64,000 nucleotides of DNA from Profundibacter amoris (GTDB lineage: Bacteria > Pseudomonadota > Alphaproteobacteria > Rhodobacterales > Rhodobacteraceae). Positions 58,218 to 64,000 of the stretch are shown here, piece by piece. Every line of letters begins with the position of its first letter. Positions within the stretch are counted from its first letter, which is position 1. Where the stretch lies: contig NZ_CP032125.1 in the NCBI RefSeq assembly GCF_003544895.1, positions 3,300,001 through 3,364,000 on the forward strand, written 5' to 3'. The position numbers and the translations under genes are program-made. The notes beneath the pieces were generated by a model that searched no databases, was not told the DNA's origin, and saw only the letters and a program-made list of their open reading frames with translations.

Positions 58218-60026
58218 TTAATTTCCAGCCAGATCCCCATCAATTTTCCGCGCATAGCCACGCGGGGTAAACATGCGCGGGCCTTCGCCCAGTTGCGCCA
58301 GTCGTGAATGGCTGGACCCGACCAGAACCACCGTCAGCATATCCACCTCGTCCACCTGCAAATCCGCCAGATTGTGATAGCGGATATGTTCCTCGGGTCG
58401 GCCCAGAGAACTGGCCAGCATCACCGGCGTATCGGCGGGGCGGTGTTGCAACAGAATGTCCCGCGCCTCGGCCAACAGAGTGCGGCGACGTTTGGACACC
58501 GGATTGTAGAAAGCAATTACAAAATCCCCCTCGGCTGCCGCCTTCAGGCGCTTGAGAATATCCTCGCGCGGGGTCAGCAGATCGGACAGGGAAATCGCGC
58601 AGAAATCATGGCCCAGCGGCGCACCGGCCCGTGCCGCCGCCCCTTGCAATGCCGAAACACCGGGGGTCGAGACCACCTCGACCCGCCGCGCCGCATCCGA
58701 CACGCCATGCGCGTCCGGCCCACGGTCCAGCAATTCAAACACCAGCGCCCCCATCGCGTAAATCCCCGCATCGCCGGAGCAGATCAGCGCCACGTTTTTC
58801 CCCTTGCCTGCCTGTTCCAGCGCATAACGGCAACGGTCCTCTTCCCCGCCCAGCGGAAAATCCGAGCGCGTCTTGCCCGCTGCCAGCGGTCCAAGCAGAT
58901 CGATATACAACCCGTAACCTACCAGTTCCTCGGCCTGTGCAATCAACTGGCTGGCCTCGGGCGTGCGCCAACTGTGCTGCCCCGGCCCGATGCCGACAAT
59001 CGACAGTTTTCCGCGTTTTCGCCCTTTTTCGTTTGTAATAGGCTCTGCTGCCCGCGCAATCGCACAGGTGCAATTGGTCGTTTTTTGTTTCTCGACAGCC
59101 AGTTTCGAATCCGCACCCGCCGCCGCCAGAGCCGCTGCCTCGGATACCCCGCGGCACCCCACTTCGGCAAAAACCACCTCGGACGGATTGGCCAGACGCG
59201 CCGTTTCGGCCTCCAGTTCCTCTGCCGTGAACAGCCGCAAAGGCACCCCCAGCCGCCGCGCCAGTTCGTTCATCGCCGGTTCATCCGCCTTCAGGTCCAG
59301 CGTATTGACAGAGGCAAGCGCACCGGCGGCAATCCCTGCCTGATCCAGCGCACCCTGCACCAGTTCCCACAGCTCCGCCGGATCAGCCCCGCGCGCACAA
59401 CCAACGCCCAGCGCAAACCGCTGCGGATGGTAGACTAGCCTAGTGTTAGAGCCTGTTTCCGGCGCCTCACTCACCACCAGCTCCACCGCGCCATCGGGAT
59501 CATCCGGCAGATCAAAGACCGCTTCGCCCACCTGCCGCGCACCGCCACCGTTCAGCAGCGCCATCATCACACCCTTGGCATCTTCGGGGTTGGCCAGCCG
59601 ATAGCCCAGTGGCGGTTCGTCCAATGCCACGCCCAGCGCCACATCGCCCGCCGTGGTTACCGCCGCCTTGGCCCGCAACGCTTTGGCAATCTGCCGTGCC
59701 AACCGGTTCGCGCCACGATGCCCGCCCAACAGGGGCACCACCACCGCGCCATCGTCCGATACCGCCACCACCGGCGGCTCCACCCGTTTATCCGCCAAGA
59801 CCGGTGCCACCGCGCGGATCAGTATCCCCGCGGCACAGACCCCGACCACCGGCGTGCCGCTGGCAAACAAGCTGCGCACATGGTCCAGCGCATTGGGGAA
59901 AAACGCATCGGCCACATCCACGCGGCCCTCGCGGCCATGCACCACCGCGCCCAGCGCCCGCGCCACATCATGCGCCACGGATTCGCCTGCGCGGGACAGG
60001 CAGATGACGACAGGTTTCAAAGCCAC
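58218..60026 (-). CDS. cobJ: CbiG-CobJ fusion: cobalt-precorrin-5A hydrolase / precorrin-3B C(17)-methyltransferase
   Basis: 602 residues. Residues 1-~145 are the CbiG N-terminal part (VVGVCAAGILIRAVAPVLAD; PLLGGHRGANRLARQIA). Residues ~200-325 are the CbiG C-terminal/CobE part (FALGVGCARGADPAELWELV; VFAEVGCRGVSEAAALAAAG). From ~338 the CobJ methylase follows (LSIVGIGPGQHSWRTPEASQ; VSTPGVSALQGAAARAGAP). CobJ methylates C17 and contracts the ring; CbiG removes the C20 acetaldehyde fragment in the cobalt-early route. Overlaps cobI by 10 bp. Confidence 0.93.
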   Translation of the reverse strand: MALKPVVICLSRAGESVAHDVARALGAVVHGREGRVDVADAFFPNALDHVRSLFASGTPVVGVCAAGILIRAVAPVLADKRVEPPVVAVSDDGAVVVPLLGGHRGANRLARQIAKALRAKAAVTTAGDVALGVALDEPPLGYRLANPEDAKGVMMALLNGGGARQVGEAVFDLPDDPDGAVELVVSEAPETGSNTRLVYHPQRFALGVGCARGADPAELWELVQGALDQAGIAAGALASVNTLDLKADEPAMNELARRLGVPLRLFTAEELEAETARLANPSEVVFAEVGCRGVSEAAALAAAGADSKLAVEKQKTTNCTCAIARAAEPITNEKGRKRGKLSIVGIGPGQHSWRTPEASQLIAQAEELVGYGLYIDLLGPLAAGKTRSDFPLGGEEDRCRYALEQAGKGKNVALICSGDAGIYAMGALVFELLDRGPDAHGVSDAARRVEVVSTPGVSALQGAAARAGAPLGHDFCAISLSDLLTPREDILKRLKAAAEGDFVIAFYNPVSKRRRTLLAEARDILLQHRPADTPVMLASSLGRPEEHIRYHNLADLQVDEVDMLTVVLVGSSHSRLAQLGEGPRMFTPRGYARKIDGDLAGN

Positions 60027-60718
60027 GGATCGGCCCCCTTTGTGATAAGTATCATTGAAAAATACGGTGCTTTTTGCGGTGCCTCGGCCAGCGCCATCCG
60101 CCGTTCCTGCACCAGCGAGGCCCGCTCGATATAATGCGCCCGATCCAGCAGGCCCAAACCCTCGATCGCCCGCCGGACACGTTCCAGATGCCGCCCGACT
60201 TTCATGATCACCACAGAATCCGCCGCCGCAATCAGCACCTTTAGCGCCTCATCCTCCAGCGGCCCCGGGATCACGCTCAATACCTCGTTACGCGCCGCCA
60301 AAGGCAGGCCCAAAGCCGCCGCGCTGGCCGTCATCGACGTCACCCCCGGCACCACCTCGACCGTGAACCGGCCCGACAGGCGGGCATACAGATACATGAA
60401 CGACCCATAGAAAAACGGATCCCCTTCGCACAGCACAACCACGTCCAAACCAGTCTCTAACGCGGCTGAAATCTCGTCTGCGGCTTTGTCATACGCCGCT
60501 TGCGCAGGCGCGCGATCCACCACCATCGGCACGTCGATCCTGATCTCCTGAACCCCATCGGCCAACAGTTCCGCCGCAATGGATCGCGCAAAACTTTCAC
60601 CACCAGCCAGCGCCGGATAGGCCACCACCCGCGCCGACCCGATCAACCGCGCCGCCTTCAGCGTCATCAGCTCCGCATCCCCGGGGCCAAGGCCGATGCC
60701 ATACAAGGTTCCACTCAT
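60017..60718 (-). CDS. cobI: Precorrin-2 C(20)-methyltransferase
   Basis: 233 residues from ATG 60718, which overlaps the cobL stop (ATGA). Tetrapyrrole methylase with LYGIGLGPGDAELMTLKAAR, LCEGDPFFYGSFMYLYARL and VPGVTSMTASAAALGLPLA. CobI/CbiL adds the C20 methyl to precorrin-2. An upstream in-frame start at 60736 lacks support. Confidence 0.93.
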   Translation of the reverse strand: MSGTLYGIGLGPGDAELMTLKAARLIGSARVVAYPALAGGESFARSIAAELLADGVQEIRIDVPMVVDRAPAQAAYDKAADEISAALETGLDVVVLCEGDPFFYGSFMYLYARLSGRFTVEVVPGVTSMTASAAALGLPLAARNEVLSVIPGPLEDEALKVLIAAADSVVIMKVGRHLERVRRAIEGLGLLDRAHYIERASLVQERRMALAEAPQKAPYFSMILITKGADPWL

Positions 60719-61914
60719 CGCTTGATCAGGCTCCACTGTGTCACCGGCCGCAACGGTTTCCAGCCGCTTAACGGCCCCAACGGCTCGACCCGGCTTGCCG
60801 CGATTTTCACCAGATCACCGCCAAATTCCCGATGCAGCGCAATCAGCACCGCCTCGCTCTCCAGCGTTACCGCATTGGCCACCAGCCGGCCCAACGGGCG
60901 TAAAGCCTCCCAAGCCGCCGCAAACACCTCGCGGCTCAACCCGCCGCCGATGAATATCGCATCCGGCGCTTCCAGCCCGTCCAATGCCTCGGGCACCCTG
61001 CCGTCAACCAGTTCCAGCTTTGGCACCCCCAACGCCAACGCATTCGCCGCCGCCATCGCCCGCCGATCCGCGCGCGGCTCGATCCCCACAGCCCGCGCAT
61101 AGCGCGCGCCACGCATCCACTCCACCGCGACCGAACCACAGCCACAACCGATATCCCACAACAACGCCCCGCGCATCGGCATCAGTTTTGCAAGGGTCAC
61201 CGCCCGCACTTCCTGCTTGGTCATGGTGCCGTCATGCTGGAACAGATCATCCGCCAACCCCGGCACCCGTGGCAACAGCGCCGCATCGGGCGCGGCCACA
61301 CATTCCACCGCCAGCGTGTTGAACGGAGGCACCACATGGGTCCAGCTTTCAGCCACCCCGTCAAACCGCGCCTCGTCCTCGCCACCCATATGCGCCAGCA
61401 CAGTCATCCGGCTTTTGCCAAACCCCCGCTCGGTCAAAAACGCGGCAATCTGTGCCGGCGTTTCTTCACCCGTGGTCAGAATCAACAGCCTCTGGTCCGG
61501 CTGGATATAGGCAATCATCTGCTCGACCGGACGGCCATGCACAGTCAACGTTTCCAGATCCGCCATAGACCAGCCCATCCGCGCCGCCGCCAGCTGAAAT
61601 GCCCCGACCTGCGGATGGTAAACCACTTCGGACGGATCAATCGCCCGCCCGATTTTTGCGCCTACCGAATACCACAGCGGATCGCCCGACGCCAAAACCA
61701 CCACCCGCTTGCCGCGATTGGCCTTCAGCGTGTCAATCAACGCATCAAAGGGCGAAGGCCAGCTAACCCGCTCGGCCCCCGACAGCCCCGCCAACGCATG
61801 ATGCCGCATCCCGCCGACAATCACTTCGGCAGCCTCGACCACAGCACGGGTTGCAGGCGTCAGCCCGTCCAGCCCGTCTTCTCCAATCCCGACAATATGC
61901 AACCAGGGTTTCAT
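60715..61914 (-). CDS. cobL: Precorrin-6Y C5,15-methyltransferase (decarboxylating)
   Basis: 399 residues from ATG 61914. The N-terminal half is a CbiE-type methylase (HIVGIGEDGLDGLTPATRAV; LASGDPLWYSVGAKIG); the C-terminal half is a CbiT-type decarboxylating methylase with LLWDIGCGCGSVAVEWMRG and IGGGLSREVFAAAWEAL. CobL as one protein. Fifty-five bp after cobH; the gap is filled by repeat copy 3. Confidence 0.94.
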   Translation of the reverse strand: MKPWLHIVGIGEDGLDGLTPATRAVVEAAEVIVGGMRHHALAGLSGAERVSWPSPFDALIDTLKANRGKRVVVLASGDPLWYSVGAKIGRAIDPSEVVYHPQVGAFQLAAARMGWSMADLETLTVHGRPVEQMIAYIQPDQRLLILTTGEETPAQIAAFLTERGFGKSRMTVLAHMGGEDEARFDGVAESWTHVVPPFNTLAVECVAAPDAALLPRVPGLADDLFQHDGTMTKQEVRAVTLAKLMPMRGALLWDIGCGCGSVAVEWMRGARYARAVGIEPRADRRAMAAANALALGVPKLELVDGRVPEALDGLEAPDAIFIGGGLSREVFAAAWEALRPLGRLVANAVTLESEAVLIALHREFGGDLVKIAASRVEPLGPLSGWKPLRPVTQWSLIKR

Positions 61915-61926
61915 TTCATGCAGTCC

Positions 61927-61960
61927 TTCCAAATGGCCCCAATATCCCCGCCGGAGGCAT
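61927..61960 (-). repeat. Interspersed palindromic repeat, copy 3 (inverted)
   Basis: On the minus strand ATGCCTCCGGCGGGGATATT then GGGGCCATTTGGAA. It fills most of the gap between cobH and cobL and is read with the cob transcript, so its hairpin would lie inside the operon mRNA. Confidence 0.75.
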
Positions 61961-61969
61961 AGAATCTCT

Positions 61970-62608
61970 TCACGCCCCCGCCTCGGGCAATCCCGCCGCC
62001 AAGGCATTCACCGCCGCCGAAGCCATCGCCGACCCCCCGCGCCGCCCTCGCAGGGCAACAAAGTCACAACCGCGCGGATTACCGGCCAGTTCCGCCTTGC
62101 TCTCGGCCGCGCCAACAAACCCGACTGGGAAACCCAATATCACAGCAGGCTTCGGCCAGCCCCCATCCAGCAGCTCCAGCAAGTGAAACAGCGCCGTCGG
62201 TGCATTGCCGATCACCACAACCGCGCCCTCGATACGATCCCGCCACAGCTCCACCGCTGCCGCCGACCGCGTGTTGCCGATCTCTTTTGCCAAGGCAGGC
62301 ACAACCGGATCATTCAACGTCACCAACACATCATTCCCCGCCGGCAAATACCTCCGGATAATGCCTGCGCCCACCATCTCGCAGTCGCACAACACCGGCG
62401 CTCCCGCCTCTAACGCGGCGCGTCCGGCCTGATAGGCGCCGTCGGAAAACGCCAGACGGTCTGCCACCTCGACCATACCACAGGCATGGATAAGCCGGAT
62501 CGCCACCGCTTCCATCCCCGCACCAAACCGTTCCAGCCGCGCCTCTTTGCGGACCGTGGCAAAGCTCTGGGCATAGATTTCCGAAGGCACCTTTTCATAA
62601 GGTCTCAT
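61970..62608 (-). CDS. cobH: Precorrin-8X methylmutase
   Basis: 212 residues. FATVRKEARLERF near the start, RLIHACGMVEVADRLAF with the catalytic His, and VILGFPVGFVGAAESKAELA. Moves the C11 methyl to C12, giving hydrogenobyrinic or cobyrinic acid. Full length. Confidence 0.94.
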   Translation of the reverse strand: MRPYEKVPSEIYAQSFATVRKEARLERFGAGMEAVAIRLIHACGMVEVADRLAFSDGAYQAGRAALEAGAPVLCDCEMVGAGIIRRYLPAGNDVLVTLNDPVVPALAKEIGNTRSAAAVELWRDRIEGAVVVIGNAPTALFHLLELLDGGWPKPAVILGFPVGFVGAAESKAELAGNPRGCDFVALRGRRGGSAMASAAVNALAAGLPEAGA

Positions 62609-62647
62609 GCGCGCACCTCGCCACAGGCACCAATCAAAAAATAGTGC

Positions 62648-62669
62648 AAACGCCCCGCAAGGGGCGTTT
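62648..62669. other. Hairpin between cbiX and cobH
   Basis: AAACGCCCC-GCAA-GGGGCGTTT, 9-bp perfect arms. It lies 39 bp before cobH on its coding strand and could terminate or stabilise part of the cbiX transcript. T-runs beside it are short. Confidence 0.5.
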
Positions 62670-62683
62670 TCCGTTTGGTTGAA

Positions 62684-63781
62684 CTACGCATCTTTCTTGC
62701 GCGCGCTTTCCGGCCCCAAGGGGTGTTTCGCGTGCGGATATTCCGGATGGTGGTGGTGATCATGGTCATGATGGTGATGCCCGTCCCCGTGGTCATGAGC
62801 ATGATGATGGTGGTGGTGATGATCCATATCCAGTCGACATTCACCGGTGCAAAACGTATCGCATAAATCACAGGTTTCCACTGTCGCACCGGGCGCATTG
62901 GCCCCTTGCCCTTCAACATGGTGATGGTGGCTTTCCTGAACCGCGCCCACTTCGGCCTCGAACCCCAGAACCTGCGTGCGGTATTTGCACGTCCCGCAGG
63001 TTTCGGGCGGCATGTCGCCCAACTGCTCCATCACCCGTTCGGCAAAGGTTTCCAGCACTTTCGGGTGATCATTCAGATAGCCCGCCTTCACGAATTGGAT
63101 ACCGGGATGCGCCACCGCCACCTTGTCGGTAAAGCCGTAAATCCGGTCAATCAGAATACCCGCAAACAGGAAATACGGAAACACGATCACCCGCTTGTAT
63201 CCCAGCCGTGTGGTATGCTCCAGACAGGGTTCGACCAGCGGAAAGGTTACGCCGGAATAGCCCACCTCGCACCAGCCAAACCCCATGCCTTCCCACAGCA
63301 TCCGCGCCACTTTGGCGACATTGGCGTTGGCATCGGGGTCCGAGGCGCCACGCCCGATCACCACCAGACAGGTTTCCTCCAGCGGCAGATCGCCATATTC
63401 GGCATTGGCCGCATCCACCGCTTCCCGCACCCGTGCACCGGCCGCGGCGATCATTTTGGGGTCCACGCCCAGTTCACGCCCGTAGGTCACATCAACACTG
63501 TGCTTTTTGGCGTAGGTATTCAGCACCGTCGGAATATCGTTCTTGGTGTGCATCGCGGCAAACAGCATCCCGGGAACGGCGATAATGCGGTCGCACCCGG
63601 CCCCGCGCAGACGGTCCAGTCCGTCGCGGATCACCGGATTGGCAAACTCCAGATAGCCGTAATCAACAACATAATCATCCGGCAGCAGCGCGGGCAGCTT
63701 TTCGGCCAGCACCGCAAATTCATTCACCGCATCCTGTGATCGCGAGCCGTGGCCGCAGATCATCACACCAATCTTGCCCAT
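62684..63781 (-). CDS. cbiX: Sirohydrochlorin cobaltochelatase CbiX with His-rich tail
   Basis: 365 residues from ATG 63781. Two chelatase halves: VMICGHGSRSQDAVNEF with metal His, FAAMHTKNDIP with a second His; a later LEHTTRLGYKRVIVFPYFLF. The C-terminus has ETCGTCKYR and ETCDLCDTFCTGEC, Cys pairs resembling Fe-S or metal sites, and a tail of about 35 residues that is mostly His and Asp. The long CbiX of Bacillus megaterium has an Fe-S site and a His-rich stretch. Inserts cobalt into sirohydrochlorin. Confidence 0.93.
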   Translation of the reverse strand: MGKIGVMICGHGSRSQDAVNEFAVLAEKLPALLPDDYVVDYGYLEFANPVIRDGLDRLRGAGCDRIIAVPGMLFAAMHTKNDIPTVLNTYAKKHSVDVTYGRELGVDPKMIAAAGARVREAVDAANAEYGDLPLEETCLVVIGRGASDPDANANVAKVARMLWEGMGFGWCEVGYSGVTFPLVEPCLEHTTRLGYKRVIVFPYFLFAGILIDRIYGFTDKVAVAHPGIQFVKAGYLNDHPKVLETFAERVMEQLGDMPPETCGTCKYRTQVLGFEAEVGAVQESHHHHVEGQGANAPGATVETCDLCDTFCTGECRLDMDHHHHHHHAHDHGDGHHHHDHDHHHHPEYPHAKHPLGPESARKKDA

Positions 63782-63785
63782 AATC

Positions 63786-63998
63786 TCAGGCCTCCTGCGG
63801 TTCAGTATCGGGGTCTTCTTCGGTCTCGTCTTCTTGCGAGGCTTCCTCGTCCCGCCCTTTTTTGGCCTGCCACAGGGCAGCCGCAGCAGCAGCGGCAATC
63901 GCCGCCAGTCCCAGCCAATGGTTATGGCCTGCGACCTCGATAATATGGGTCGGATGCGCAAAGGCAGGGGCGGCCAGCAGGGCCAGAATTACAGACAT
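63786..63998 (-). CDS. Small secreted protein (DUF6732-like), 5' end uncertain
   Basis: 70 residues. The visible N-terminus MSVILALLAAPAFAHPTHI has a signal core without basic residues, so the true start may lie beyond the window. HPTHIIEVAGHNHWLGLAAI then a membrane segment and an acidic tail (EDETEEDPDTEPQEA). The His residues near the start recall small proteins next to cobalt genes. It ends 4 bp before cbiX and may be linked to cobalt uptake; this is inference. Confidence 0.65.
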   Translation of the reverse strand: MSVILALLAAPAFAHPTHIIEVAGHNHWLGLAAIAAAAAAALWQAKKGRDEEASQEDETEEDPDTEPQEA

Positions 63999-64000
63999 CA

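Overview
The window looks like a piece of chromosome from a marine alphaproteobacterium of the Rhodobacteraceae (Roseobacter group). The grounds are the nir/nor gene content and order, an Irr-type iron box in front of mbfA, tightly packed overlapping operons, a CbiG-CobJ fusion, and several small protein families I associate with this family. This assignment rests on recognised families, not on a database search. There is no phage, plasmid, insertion sequence or CRISPR array.

Layout. 1-10129 is a denitrification island. The nirS-nirE-nirC-nirF operon (cytochrome cd1 nitrite reductase plus heme d1 synthesis, nirF cut by the left edge) runs leftward. norCBQDEF (nitric oxide reductase) runs rightward. 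One FNR/NNR-type box lies between them, and a Dnr/NnrR-like Crp-family regulator closes the island. 10233-16772 holds a TetR regulator and then a seven-gene run with almost no spacing (mbfA, yaiI-type, HAD, ornithine-cyclodeaminase-like, PhyH dioxygenase, alpha/beta hydrolase, zapE). A perfect Irr-type palindrome overlaps its likely promoter.

16879-40759 is mostly housekeeping: folC-accD, ilvD, fadH, a LysR regulator, an OmpA/AhpD-like/GNAT/CinA-like operon, sfsA, map, manC, a metallo-beta-lactamase-fold hydrolase, a COG3146 acyltransferase, an SH3 protein and parC. A few A+T-richer genes of unknown function are interspersed. 40916-48306 has a cytochrome P450, lipoproteins, tuf, an A+T-rich polytopic membrane protein, and a divergent DUF6502 / von Willebrand-factor-A lipoprotein locus with two near-identical operator-like sites.

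48766-51480 holds the oxygen-independent ubiquinone genes ubiT-ubiU-ubiV, bracketed by tRNA-Trp and tRNA-Met. A perfect FNR box lies exactly 41.5 bp upstream of the ubiT ATG, which suggests a leaderless FNR-activated mRNA. 51561-57206 has a DUF4139 protein, a long inverted repeat, asd, a DEAD-box helicase with a long leader, and an L,D-transpeptidase. 57286-63998 is a cobalamin cluster: cbiX, cobH, cobL, cobI, cbiG-cobJ fusion and cobM.

How the genes fit together. nir/nor respiration, FNR-controlled anaerobic ubiquinone synthesis, and tetrapyrrole methylation (nirE for heme d1, cob for B12) are consistent with a facultative denitrifier. A short interspersed palindromic repeat occurs three times, in gaps beside zapE and sfsA and between cobH and cobL.
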